From positions 310,001-374,000 of the forward strand of contig CAZTUB010000002.1 in NCBI GenBank assembly GCA_964615905.1: a stretch of DNA of 64,000 bases. Direction: 5' to 3'. A program made the translations under genes and the position numbers. Shown piece after piece: positions 54,514 to 61,638 of the stretch; positions within the stretch are counted from its first letter, which is position 1, and each line of letters starts with the position of its first letter. Origin of the DNA: DATLMR01 sp964615905 (GTDB taxonomy: Bacteria; Acidobacteriota; Blastocatellia; UBA7656). The notes under the pieces are model-generated. The model saw nothing but the letters and a program-made list of their open reading frames with translations, was not told the origin of the DNA and did no database searches.

Positions 54514-54951
54514 TTAGAGTTCCGCGAGCAGTTGGTCGGGATGCTCGCGCGCGTCGACCTTGTCTACGGCGCGGGCTATCAGGCCGTCGGGGCCGATTAC
54601 GTAAGTTATGCGGCGCGGGTAACCTGCTTTACGGTCGTCGCAGGCGTGGTAAGCCAGGCCGATCTCTCTTTCGGTGTCGCAAAGCAGTGGGAAGGGGAAT
54701 CTGAACTTTTCAGCGAAGGCTCGGTTCTCTTCTTCGGTGTCAAAGCTGACTCCGAGTATCGCGGCGTTCTTTTCGGCGTATTGTTGGATTCGGTCACGGA
54801 ACCCAATACCTTCGGCCGTTCAGCCGGGGGTATCGGCTTTTGGATAAAACCATAGCACGACGGTCTGCCCGCGCAGCTGGCTCAGGGTAACGTCGTCGCC
54901 CGTGTGCGCGCGCGCGGTAAAGTCGGGCGCTTTATCTCCAGGCTTCAGCAT
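54514..54951 (-). CDS. Selenocysteine-containing Bcp/PrxQ peroxiredoxin (candidate)
   Basis: 145 residues if the in-frame TGA at 54822-54820 is read as selenocysteine (U44). The start ATG (54951) has AAAGGAG 5 bp upstream. Before the TGA: LKPGDKAPDFTARAHTG and VVLWFYPKADTPG; after it, in the same frame, TAEGIGFRDRIQQYAEKN to HPDQLLAEL and a TAA stop. This is the whole Bcp fold, and the TGA replaces exactly the peroxidatic Cys of TPGC-T. The 101 codons downstream are intact, which argues against a pseudogene. No resolving Cys follows at +5 (position 49 is Ile), so a partner thiol (C91 or C104) or thioredoxin would be needed. Reduces hydroperoxides. Sec-insertion genes are not in the window. 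Confidence 0.85.
54778..54822 (-). promoter_or_regulatory. bSECIS-like hairpin immediately after the TGA codon
   Basis: Read on the minus strand from the TGA (54822-54820): lower stem GTATT/AATAC (54809-54805 with 54782-54778), a 3-base bulge, upper stem GGGTTC/GAATCC (54804-54799 with 54791-54786, one G-U pair), apical loop CGTGACC (54798-54792). The loop starts 22 bases after the TGA and has G as its second base. Published rules for bacterial SECIS elements ask for a loop 16-37 bases downstream with a G in its first two positions, so this fits. Confidence 0.7.
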
Positions 54952-54977
54952 CTTTTCTCCTTTCGGAATCGTCAAAC

Positions 54978-55013
54978 CTTTCACCCGATTGTATCTGCCG
55001 CGAAGGGTGAAAG
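54978..55013 (-). promoter_or_regulatory. Promoter and flanking inverted repeat of the Sec-peroxiredoxin gene
   Basis: Perfect 9-bp inverted repeat CTTTCACCC (54978-54986) / GGGTGAAAG (55005-55013), 18 bp apart, enclosing a minus-strand TACAAT -10 (54993-54988). The -35 (TGGCTT, 17-bp spacer) is poor, which would suit a promoter needing an activator. The repeat is a candidate operator. Confidence 0.45.
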
Positions 55014-55028
55014 CCACCGGCAACCGAG

Positions 55029-55057
55029 TTTTAAGGATAAATGTAATAAAATATAAT
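55029..55057 (+). promoter_or_regulatory. Sigma70-type promoter for secreted coiled-coil gene
   Basis: TTTTAA (55029-55034), 17-bp spacer, perfect TATAAT (55052-55057); about 90 bases of leader to the ATG at 55155. It is divergent from the Sec-peroxiredoxin promoter. Confidence 0.65.
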
Positions 55058-55154
55058 CCAACTAATGGCTTGCGGCCGGCGTCAAAAATATATGGAGCTG
55101 TTGTCGGACTCGACTCGATGAAGTTATCAAACTTTGAAAGTGAGGGAGCGACAG

Positions 55155-55634
55155 ATGCGAAGTAATGTATCGAAACTACTGATGATTTTTGCTGTGATGG
55201 CGCTTGTGCTTGGAACGGCCTCGCCGTCCGAGGCCCAGCGGCGAGGCGCTCGCCGCGCGCGAGGCCCCATATACACTCGCGCAGACGTAGACCGTGTCAT
55301 CCGTCGCGTAGAGACCCGCAGCGATGTCTTTGTGCGGATGTTCGATAATGCGCTCGACCGTAGCGTCCTTAACGGTTCGCGCAGGGAAGACCGCCTGAAC
55401 GAGCGGGCGATGGAACTCGAAAGGGAGCTTGATCAAGTGCGCCTTGAGTTCGACCGCATAGAGGGCTACCGCGACATACGAAACAACGTGGCGAGGGCTA
55501 TGAACGTGTCGGAGGCGATCAACAGGGTCGTCCGCGCTCGCCGCTTGAGCCCGCAGGTCGAGCGTCAATGGGTGCTGCTACGCACGGAGCTCAATCAACT
55601 TGCGAGGGTCTACAACCTGCGCCTGCTCCGGTAA
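55155..55634 (+). CDS. Secreted helical protein
   Basis: 159 residues from the ATG at 55155, with GAGGGAG 6 bp upstream; an ATG at 55134 has none. Signal peptide at about 1-28 (VMALVLGTASPSEAQ). The mature part begins with an Arg-rich stretch (RRGARRARG) and then long charged helices (RLNERAMELERELDQVRLEFDRI), likely coiled coil. No family recognised. Confidence 0.75.
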   Translation: MRSNVSKLLMIFAVMALVLGTASPSEAQRRGARRARGPIYTRADVDRVIRRVETRSDVFVRMFDNALDRSVLNGSRREDRLNERAMELERELDQVRLEFDRIEGYRDIRNNVARAMNVSEAINRVVRARRLSPQVERQWVLLRTELNQLARVYNLRLLR

Positions 55635-55650
55635 GGCCGAGGCAAGGAAA

Positions 55651-55695
55651 TGCGAACGGGTAACGGGATCGCACTGATGCCGTTACCCGTTCGCA
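55651..55695 (+). terminator. Long hairpin after secreted helical protein gene
   Basis: 16-bp perfect stem: TGCGAACGGGTAACGG (55651-55666) with CCGTTACCCGTTCGCA (55680-55695), 13-base loop. No T-tract follows, so it may be a processing or stability element as well as a terminator. Confidence 0.7.
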
Positions 55696-55706
55696 CTTAG
55701 GGAAAA

Positions 55707-55736
55707 TTGACAGAGTAGCTTGCCCTTCTGTATGCT
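55707..55736 (+). promoter_or_regulatory. Sigma70-type promoter of tRNA-Arg
   Basis: Perfect TTGACA (55707-55712), 18-bp spacer, TATGCT (55731-55736). Transcription would start about 5 bases before the mature tRNA. Confidence 0.75.
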
Positions 55737-55747
55737 CTATCGACGAT

Positions 55748-55820
55748 GCCCGCGTAGCTCAGTGGATAGAGCGCTTGCCTCCGGAGCAAGAGGTCGCAGG
55801 TTCGACTCCTGCCGCGGGTA
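55748..55820 (+). tRNA. tRNA-Arg (anticodon CCG)
   Basis: 73 bases forming a full cloverleaf: acceptor GCCCGCG/CGCGGGT (first pair G-U), D arm GCTC-AGTGGATA-GAGC, anticodon arm CTTGC-CTCCGGA-GCAAG with CCG at 34-36 (reads CGG), T arm GCAGG-TTCGACT-CCTGC, discriminator A. CCA is not encoded. Confidence 0.97.
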
Positions 55821-55881
55821 CTTCTAAACCTTCCTTTCATAAATCAAAACGGCGAAAAGAGCGGTTCGAAAGATTACCCGC

Positions 55882-55910
55882 TTGTATATAACCGGCAACG
55901 CAAGTATAAA
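55882..55910 (+). promoter_or_regulatory. Sigma70-type promoter for LEA/H1-like gene
   Basis: TTGTAT (55882-55887), 17-bp spacer, TATAAA (55905-55910), about 75 bases before the ATG at 55984. Confidence 0.55.
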
Positions 55911-55983
55911 ATTAAATAACACCTCGTGGACGCGGTGAATGATGCGACGCTTCAAGTGACGATAATTTCAAGGGAGAAGCGAC

Positions 55984-56928
55984 ATGGCGAACACTAAAGG
56001 GAAGAGATCCGCCACGAGCACGAGAGGTCAGAAAGAAGACGATTCAAGCGTAGTCGATACCGCCGCGGGCATGGCGGGCGCGGCGGTCAATCTTATAGGC
56101 TCGGCTTTAGAGAGCCTCGGCGAAGCCGTATCGAGCCTCGCTCCGGCTACGCGCAAGACTGTCAAGCGTGCGGGCGAGACGGTTGTGGAGACAGCTCAAG
56201 GCGCTACCGCGACGGCTATGAACAGCACCGAAGAGGCCGCGCGCAATGCAAGCTCTGCGGCCGACTCGGCAATGAAGACCGGACGCGACGTAGCTAGACA
56301 AGCAGCCAACTCGGCAAGCGATGCGGCCAGGTCTGCCACGAGGACCGCAGTCAAAGCGGGTAGCTCTGCGGTAAACACCGCTGCCGACACCGCCCGATCA
56401 GCTGCCAATCAAGCGACATCGACCGCGAGACAGGCAACACAGGCAGCCGACCGCGCGACAACGAATTCTGCCAGGACCGCCGCGCGCGCGAGCGGCGCGA
56501 GCCAGGCGAGCGGAGCGAAACCGGCGAGACAGATGGCGCTCGTTAAACGTCCCGTCGCCGCTCTGCCTCCCGCCGGGAGCGCGAGCGCAAACAGGCCCGC
56601 CACAAAGAGCACGCCGGTAAAAGGCACTTCGTTAAAAGGCTCTTCAGTAAAAAGCTCTCCACTGAAAGGCGGCACATCAAGAGCGACGGGCTCTGCCAAA
56701 ACAGCATCGACTAAAACAACTTCGACCAAGACAAGCTCGACCAAAGCAGGCTCGGCTAAAACGGGCGCGGCCAGAGGCGGGTCCGGGAAGAAAGCCTCGG
56801 ACGGCTGGTCTATGTCGGCGAAATCTTCGACCGCCAGGTCTTCGGCCTCAAAATCTCCGGGCGGGAAATCTTCGACCGCGAGACCTTCGGCGGCTGCGCG
56901 CACGGCGAGAAAACCGGGTCGCAAGTAG
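55984..56928 (+). CDS. LEA-like and histone-H1-like low-complexity protein
   Basis: 314 residues, almost only Ala, Ser, Thr, Lys, Gly and Arg. Residues about 60-170 have a loose 11-residue amphipathic pattern (for example ARQAANSASDAARSATRTAVK) like group 3 LEA proteins or phasins; residues 190-314 are a basic Lys/Ser/Thr/Pro tail (KTASTKTTSTKTSSTKAG) like histone H1 or AlgP. A role in desiccation tolerance, DNA compaction or granule coating is possible. AAGGGAGAAG lies before the ATG. Database hits by composition alone would be unreliable. Confidence 0.8.
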   Translation: MANTKGKRSATSTRGQKEDDSSVVDTAAGMAGAAVNLIGSALESLGEAVSSLAPATRKTVKRAGETVVETAQGATATAMNSTEEAARNASSAADSAMKTGRDVARQAANSASDAARSATRTAVKAGSSAVNTAADTARSAANQATSTARQATQAADRATTNSARTAARASGASQASGAKPARQMALVKRPVAALPPAGSASANRPATKSTPVKGTSLKGSSVKSSPLKGGTSRATGSAKTASTKTTSTKTSSTKAGSAKTGAARGGSGKKASDGWSMSAKSSTARSSASKSPGGKSSTARPSAAARTARKPGRK

Positions 56929-56952
56929 AGCGGGCCTTTTTAAATCATCAAA

Positions 56953-56998
56953 CCCGGCGGCATGGCTCTTGATAAAGCCATGCCGCCGGGGCTTCTTA
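56953..56998. terminator. Bidirectional terminator hairpin
   Basis: 15-bp perfect stem CCCGGCGGCATGGCT (56953-56967) / AGCCATGCCGCCGGG (56976-56990), between two convergent genes, with TTTTTAAA on one side and GCTTCTTAAA on the other. Confidence 0.88.
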
Positions 56999-57012
56999 AA
57001 TCCTTCTTTGAC

Positions 57013-57504
57013 TCATTCGTCCCAGCCGAAGAAATCGTTTGCCCATTCAAAGGGCACGCGTGCGCGGCGCGCGGCCTCGCGGTCTTTCGCGTGATCGCCG
57101 ACAAAGAGCGCGTCTTTGCGCTTGACACCCGATTCGTGGATTATGTCCAGGAGCATTCCGGGGTTAGGCTTTCTGCAAGCGCAGTTCGATTCGGGCGCGC
57201 AGGTGCACATCTTTATCAGCGCGTCCGGCGGGATAAACCCTATTGCCGCTTTCACGGCGTCTTCGATCAGCGACCGCGCCCTCTCTTCGGCTATGTAGCC
57301 GAGCGCGACGCCGCCCTGGTTTGAAGCGACCCCAAGCCGCGTGCCTCGCGGCCCCCAGTCAATGAGGCTCAGGGTCTCGCTGACGTTCGGCATAAGCTCC
57401 CACTGGTCGGCGTTGTTCGGGCAGGGAAGGCCCGCTACGGTGGTCCTGCGGAGCGTGCCGTCTACATCAAAGATCAAAAGCTTTGGCGTCGGTCTTCTTA
57501 TCAC
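57013..57504 (-). CDS. HAD-IIIA phosphatase, GmhB-like
   Basis: 163 residues, GTG start. HAD motif I FDVDGTL (nucleophile Asp in LIFDVDG), motif II SNQGGVALG, zinc-type cysteines CTCAPESNCACRKP (C-x-C...C-x-C), and motif IV VGDHAKDREAA. The cysteine insertion is typical of D,D-heptose 1,7-bisphosphate phosphatase (GmhB) and histidinol phosphatase relatives. No heptose operon is nearby. Confidence 0.85.
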   Translation of the reverse strand: MIRRPTPKLLIFDVDGTLRRTTVAGLPCPNNADQWELMPNVSETLSLIDWGPRGTRLGVASNQGGVALGYIAEERARSLIEDAVKAAIGFIPPDALIKMCTCAPESNCACRKPNPGMLLDIIHESGVKRKDALFVGDHAKDREAARRARVPFEWANDFFGWDE

Positions 57505-57552
57505 CGCTTTCTCGTCACCGCCCGTCTTTACACTCTTTTGTTGAGGCCCAAA

Positions 57553-57588
57553 AGCGGAAGGCGCGAGCCGTAACTCGCGCCTTCCGCT
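57553..57588 (-). terminator. Terminator of the stress-membrane operon
   Basis: 15-bp perfect stem AGCGGAAGGCGCGAG (57553-57567) / CTCGCGCCTTCCGCT (57574-57588), loop of 6; reading the minus strand it ends CCGCTTTTGGGCC. It ends the four-gene minus-strand run 59476-57625. Confidence 0.8.
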
Positions 57589-57624
57589 GGGCTGTCAAAA
57601 TAGTTCTGCGCGCCGGTCTCAGAT

Positions 57625-58107
57625 TTAGCGGAGGAACTCCATAGCGATCTGAGAAAGTGCGTTGACTACTGGCTCGGCAACGCGAGCGGTACGGGTGCTG
57701 CGTGAGCCGGAGTTGGCAAGCAGAATACCGATACCGATGCCCGCGCCAAAAGCTATGAGGGCGAACTTGCCGGGGTTCTCGCGGCCGTATGTGATCGCCT
57801 GATCGTAGGTGTTGCTCAAGGTTTCAGCCGTCTTGTCATAGGCGTTTGTCACGGCCTGCTGCGCCTGGCTGGCCATCTCTGTGGCCTGCGTGCGAGCGGT
57901 CTGTGTCGCGCTGCCTGCCGTCGAGCCCGACGTGCCCGTGCCTGAAGGAGTGATCGAGCCCGCGTGGCCCGTTGTGCCTGACTGGCCGGTCGAGGGTGAC
58001 GGCGTTGTTGACCTGGGCGTGGTCGAGCCACCCGTCTGGCCTGTTGTGCCTGTGTTCGCAGTGCCCGTGGTCTTGTTGTCTTGTGTCGTGTTCTTGTTGG
58101 ATTCCAT
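57625..58107 (-). CDS. Thr/Gly-rich protein with C-terminal DUF883-like membrane region
   Basis: 160 residues. Residues 1-70 are Thr/Gly/Ser/Asn repeats (TTGTANTGTTGQTGG type) and probably disordered; residues 70-110 are a helix (TQATEMASQAQQAVTNAY); residues 110-132 include GRENPGKFALIAFGAGIGIGILLA, a glycine-rich membrane anchor like that of DUF883/YqjD proteins. AGGAGG before the ATG. Last gene of a four-gene group of small membrane proteins. Confidence 0.8.
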   Translation of the reverse strand: MESNKNTTQDNKTTGTANTGTTGQTGGSTTPRSTTPSPSTGQSGTTGHAGSITPSGTGTSGSTAGSATQTARTQATEMASQAQQAVTNAYDKTAETLSNTYDQAITYGRENPGKFALIAFGAGIGIGILLANSGSRSTRTARVAEPVVNALSQIAMEFLR

Positions 58108-58168
58108 CTATATTCCTCCTAACTTGATCTCTAGATTGTTGAGGCTCTTTCATAAAATAAAGAGCTGG

Positions 58169-58696
58169 TTAAAGGTTCGAATCAAAACTCGTCGGGCTGG
58201 CAGGATTCGCGCATGCCGCCTGTCGCATGCTGCTGCCGGTCCCTTTTTTGTCGCCGATCAGATACCCGCTCGCCCGCTCCTTCGCGTAGTTCATTGCGGC
58301 CGTGGAGATGGAGGCGACGACGGCTGCTTTCAAGGTCTTGCCCGGCCCCTTCTTCTTGGGTATGACATCTCCCAGCGAGTCGCGGAAGCGGTCGGTGATG
58401 TCTTCGACGGTGTCTGCCAGGGCATCAATCAAACGGTCTGTCGGCGCAGGCTCGCGCTTGAAGATGCCTGAGACTAGAAAGCCGACGCCCGCGGCGAGGC
58501 CGAGCGCGACAACAGGGTACTCGGCGATGTACTCGCGCCAGTCGAGCGTCTCCTGTATGCGGTCGCCAAGCTTATCGACGGTCTCTGTGATCGAATCACG
58601 CTTGGCGGCGATGTCGAGTCGAATCTCTTCGGCGCTGCGCTCAGGCGTTTCTGTAGAAGCGCGCATGCGTGTAGCTACGTCAGTTCTTTCAGCCAT
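58169..58696 (-). CDS. DUF3618-like membrane protein
   Basis: 175 residues. N-terminal RSAEEIRLDIAAKRDSITETVDKL is the DUF3618 signature; EYPVVALGLAAGVGFLVSGIF is the single membrane span at about 60-80. Overlaps the preceding gene by 22 bases, so translation is probably coupled. The family has no known function; co-occurrence with holin-III-like and DUF883-like genes is a common stress/envelope pattern. Confidence 0.85.
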   Translation of the reverse strand: MAERTDVATRMRASTETPERSAEEIRLDIAAKRDSITETVDKLGDRIQETLDWREYIAEYPVVALGLAAGVGFLVSGIFKREPAPTDRLIDALADTVEDITDRFRDSLGDVIPKKKGPGKTLKAAVVASISTAAMNYAKERASGYLIGDKKGTGSSMRQAACANPASPTSFDSNL

Positions 58697-59094
58697 TCTT
58701 TATCTTCCTCCAATGTCTCGATGGTCTGCTCGGGCTTGAGGCTTGTTCGATTCAGCTTGCCTATGCCCGACATAGCGATTACGCCGCCCACAATGGCAAG
58801 CAAAGCTCCTACGATAAGCGCCGACCAGCCCGCGCCGACAAAGTATGCGAGGCCGATGATCGCAGCCGCCACCAGCGCCAGCATGCCAAAATAGACCACC
58901 GCCGCGCCAAGGGCTATCGTCACCACGCCTGACTTAAACGACGAGACCTTCTCGCGCATCTCCTGTTTAGCGAGGGAGATTTCGTCGCGGACCAGCGCCG
59001 CAGAGTTGTTTGCGAGCTGGCTCAACAATTCGCCGAATGATTCGCGCTGATCGATGATTTCGGGTTGCTTTTGAACTTCCCTGCGCGTCTGCAT
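58675..59094 (-). CDS. Phage holin III/DUF1469-like membrane protein
   Basis: 139 residues. RESFGELLSQLANNSAALVRDEISLAKQEM is the DUF1469 opening; two spans lie at about 58-82 and 88-110 (ALGAAVVYFGMLALVAAAIIG, ALIVGALLAIVGGVIAM). Despite the family name there is no prophage here, and these proteins are normal chromosomal membrane components. GAAGGAGG precedes the ATG. Confidence 0.85.
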   Translation of the reverse strand: MQTRREVQKQPEIIDQRESFGELLSQLANNSAALVRDEISLAKQEMREKVSSFKSGVVTIALGAAVVYFGMLALVAAAIIGLAYFVGAGWSALIVGALLAIVGGVIAMSGIGKLNRTSLKPEQTIETLEEDKEWLKELT

Positions 59095-59098
59095 CTCG

Positions 59099-59476
59099 CT
59101 ACCTCCTTCGGAAGAGCGCGCCGAGTATCAGTCCCGCCGCCCCCGCGATCAAGAGGCTGCGGCCGGGGTTCTGGCGCACCTCTTTTTGGACGTTCGTCTT
59201 CACCTGATCCAGATCGAGGTCTCGGACGTAATCTGCCGACCGCGTGAGCCACTGCGAAGCCTGGTTCCCGTAGTTTGCCACTGTGCTGTTAGGGTCTGAT
59301 GTCTGTTCAGCTCGCTGGTGTAAGGCACTGGCCGCCGCGCGTAGCTTGTCGGCAACCGTGGTCTTTATGTTATTGACCTTTGAACCGCTTCCACTCGAAC
59401 TATCTCCGAACGAGGAAGTAGACCTACTGGTCGTAAGCCCTTCGGTTCTATTTAAATCGTCGTAAACACTCGCCAT
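59099..59476 (-). CDS. Small DUF883/YqjD-like membrane protein
   Basis: 125 residues from the ATG at 59476, which has GGGAG 9 bp upstream; an ATG at 59485 touches that site and is rejected. A Ser-rich N-terminus, a helix with ALHQRAEQTSDPN, and a C-terminal membrane anchor GRSLLIAGAAGLILGALFRRR typical of the ElaB/YqjD group, which bind ribosomes in E. coli. First gene of the four-gene operon. Confidence 0.82.
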   Translation of the reverse strand: MASVYDDLNRTEGLTTSRSTSSFGDSSSGSGSKVNNIKTTVADKLRAAASALHQRAEQTSDPNSTVANYGNQASQWLTRSADYVRDLDLDQVKTNVQKEVRQNPGRSLLIAGAAGLILGALFRRR

Positions 59477-59681
59477 AGTATTCATCTCCCGTCTTTAATG
59501 GTTGCCACATGAGCGGCAGTAATTCCCCTGATAAATGATTGCAAAACGAGTGCCATCGCGCAGGGCGATATTCACTGCCTGCGGTCGCGCGCGGATACCC
59601 GCCGAGCTATGACAAAGAATCGAAGAAAATGGGCTGAAAAGGTAAATTTATTCGCCCCGCGCATCGCGGCCTGGTTTCAAA

Positions 59682-59706
59682 AGCGCGACTCCCGCGCTCC
59701 TTTTTT
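59682..59706 (+). terminator. Isolated terminator-like hairpin in a 384-bp gap
   Basis: AGCGCG (59682-59687) / CGCGCT (59693-59698), 5-base loop, then CCTTTTTT. No + strand gene lies upstream, so if real it would end an unannotated RNA. The gap 59477-59860 shows no coding sequence otherwise. Confidence 0.5.
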
Positions 59707-59860
59707 GCAAGCAAGTGTGTCTCTTTAGCGTGCAGTGTTGTCTGCTAAACGTCCGCAGGAGGCCGTTGCGCCAGTGGAGCGGGACTCGCCGCCTGCGAGA
59801 TTCATTCGTGGCATCCGGCTTGCCCTCTAAGCGGTTGTAAAGACCTTTTAAGGAGGAAGA

Positions 59861-60061
59861 ATGAGCAACCGACAAGATCAAACCGACCACGCAGGTCAGA
59901 ATAATCAGGACCAGAACCAGTCATCGCAGGATGTAAGCCAGTCATCGTCGACCCCCGGCGGCAGAACCGCTGAGCCCGGCAGGACCCCAGGCAAGGCCGA
60001 AGGCGATAGGGAGACGGTCGAGCAGAGCCTGAAGGACAAAGAGCGGAAGGAGCAGAGCTAA
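59861..60061 (+). CDS. Small hydrophilic Gln/Asp/Ser-rich protein
   Basis: 66 residues (MSNRQDQTDHAGQNNQDQNQ), no hydrophobic core, very charged, ending KDKERKEQS. The ribosome binding site is excellent (AAGGAGGAAGA, next to the ATG). Composition resembles hydrophilins and other desiccation-protective disordered proteins; no family assigned. Confidence 0.75.
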   Translation: MSNRQDQTDHAGQNNQDQNQSSQDVSQSSSTPGGRTAEPGRTPGKAEGDRETVEQSLKDKERKEQS

Positions 60062-60300
60062 AGAGCACGCGAGGCCGTCTGTTGGCCTGAGAGTGTCGTA
60101 ATTTTGCCTGTCGACCGCTACGGCTCGTTACAAATATGTCACCCGCACTGAATGGCCTCTTATCAGGTGAGGGTTGTTCGGTGGACGGCGTTACTAAATT
60201 TCCCGCCTCTTTGCGGCGTTATAGTCTATAACTGCGGCTGGTTCTCGTGTTAGCCGGAAACGGAACGTCCTTTGCTTATTCAACTCTTATATGGTTGTGT

Positions 60301-60320
60301 AGCGAGCCCGGCGGCTCGCT
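60301..60320 (+). other. Leader hairpin in 303-bp gap
   Basis: Arms AGCGAGC (60301-60307) and GCTCGCT (60314-60320), 6-base loop, about 45 bp before the next ATG. The gap 60062-60364 has no gene; no clear promoter was found. Confidence 0.4.
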
Positions 60321-60364
60321 TATCAATTACTAGTGTTAACCTAAACAAATTAGGAGGAAACAGC

Positions 60365-60586
60365 ATGTCGGCCAACAGAGACAGGGATCAAAACGATCAG
60401 GGAACAGGTGGAGATCAGGGTAACACAGGCACGACTGGCGGCACGCAGGGTGGTGGCGGCGGCAGCACGCAAGGTGGCGGCGGCAGCGGCAGCGGCACAC
60501 AGGGCGGCGGCGGTGGCACAGGGACCGGCGGCGGCGGCGACAGAACAACCGGCAGCCAGACGGGCAGCGGCGGCGAGACTTACTAA
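60365..60586 (+). CDS. Small Gly/Thr-rich protein
   Basis: 73 residues (MSANRDRDQNDQGTGGDQG), then Gly-, Thr-, Ser- and Gln-rich repeats (GGTQGGGGGSTQGGGG). AGGAGGA lies 8 bp before the ATG. Disordered, no known family. It ends just before a terminator and the cyanophycinase gene. Confidence 0.7.
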   Translation: MSANRDRDQNDQGTGGDQGNTGTTGGTQGGGGGSTQGGGGSGSGTQGGGGGTGTGGGGDRTTGSQTGSGGETY

Positions 60587-60594
60587 TAATCTTG

Positions 60595-60638
60595 GAAAGC
60601 CCTGGCCGTTGTCACTGTTGCCGGGGCTTTCTAGCCTT
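60595..60638 (+). terminator. Hairpin between Gly-rich gene and cyanophycinase gene
   Basis: GAAAGCCCTGGC (60595-60606) / GCCGGGGCTTTC (60620-60631), 11 of 12 pairs, followed by TAGCCTTTC. It lies only 24 bases before the cyanophycinase start, so it could act as an attenuator. Confidence 0.7.
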
Positions 60639-60661
60639 TCATCAAGCGACCACAGGAGAAA

Positions 60662-61558
60662 TTGGCAACGTTGAGTAAGACCTCCGGGCCTCTGGTCATT
60701 ATCGGCGGAGCGGAAGACAAAAGAGAGCAACGAAAGATTCTTCGGGAGTTTGTCAGGCTCGCTGGGGCGAGCGAAGCCCGAATCGTGGTGATCGCTGTAG
60801 CGTCCGACGAGCCTTCAATAGTGGGAGCGCGCTATATAGAACTCTTTAGCGGGCTCGGAGCCGCCGACGCGCGCACGCTCGACATCTCCTCCCGACAGGA
60901 TGCCAACGCAGCCGGCGCGGTTCAAGCAATTTTACAGGCGACGGGTGTATTTTTTACCGGCGGGACTCAGCTTCGTATAACGAGACTGCTCGGAGGGACG
61001 AAGCTCGATACGGTCCTGCACAAGCGCCAGCAAGAGGGGCTGGCGCTTGCTGGCACGAGCGCAGGCGCGGCTATGATGTCGAGCATAATGATCGTCGGAG
61101 GGTTATCGACCGCGCCGCTTCGCGCAGGCATAGTCGAGCTTGGTCCCGGCATGGAATTTATCTCAGGCGTCTTGATCGACCAGCATTTCGAAGAGCGCGG
61201 CAGGCTCCGCCGCCTGCTGTCGGCCGTCGCCCAATACCCGCACGACCTCGGCCTGGGGATAGACGAGGACACGGCCATCGTCGTACAGGATCACCAGTTT
61301 GAAGTGATCGGCGAAGGCTCTGTGACGATAGTCGATGCGGGCGATCTCACTTACACAAACCTGCTCCAGACCAGCAAGAACGACCTGCTGGCGCTTTGCG
61401 GCGTAAAGATTCACATACTGCCCGCGGGCTATAGATTCGATCTCGAAAACCGGACTCTCGTTATCTCTCAAGAGCCCCCGGAAAAAGAGCGTGCCGAGAG
61501 GAGGCGCGCGCCCGGAAAGACCGGCTCGGCGCGCAAACGAGCTAAACCGCAGAGGTGA
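60662..61558 (+). CDS. cphB: Cyanophycinase
   Basis: 298 residues, TTG start (AGGAG 3 bp upstream; a second TTG at 60671 has better spacing). Peptidase S51 fold: LVIIGGAEDK near the start, TGGTQLRITRLLGG, nucleophile Ser133 in GTSAGAAMMS, and LIDQHFEERGRLRRL. It cuts cyanophycin into beta-Asp-Arg dipeptides. The C-terminal 40 residues are Lys/Arg-rich. It directly precedes cyanophycin synthetase, a standard pair. Confidence 0.94.
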   Translation: MATLSKTSGPLVIIGGAEDKREQRKILREFVRLAGASEARIVVIAVASDEPSIVGARYIELFSGLGAADARTLDISSRQDANAAGAVQAILQATGVFFTGGTQLRITRLLGGTKLDTVLHKRQQEGLALAGTSAGAAMMSSIMIVGGLSTAPLRAGIVELGPGMEFISGVLIDQHFEERGRLRRLLSAVAQYPHDLGLGIDEDTAIVVQDHQFEVIGEGSVTIVDAGDLTYTNLLQTSKNDLLALCGVKIHILPAGYRFDLENRTLVISQEPPEKERAERRRAPGKTGSARKRAKPQR

Positions 61559-61638
61559 CAGAAAGTCTTTCGAACGGACAGACCCGGCGAACTCAGAACG
61601 AACAGAACGCATAGACCATTATGGTGCGAGGTAAGAGC

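Noticed and set aside
54820..55023. Truncated Bcp peroxiredoxin pseudogene ending at ADTPG
   Set aside because: The frame continues intact for 101 codons after the TGA with full family conservation and a SECIS-like hairpin; Sec is the better explanation.
58675..59094. Prophage holin
   Set aside because: No other phage gene is near; DUF1469 proteins are ordinary chromosomal membrane proteins.
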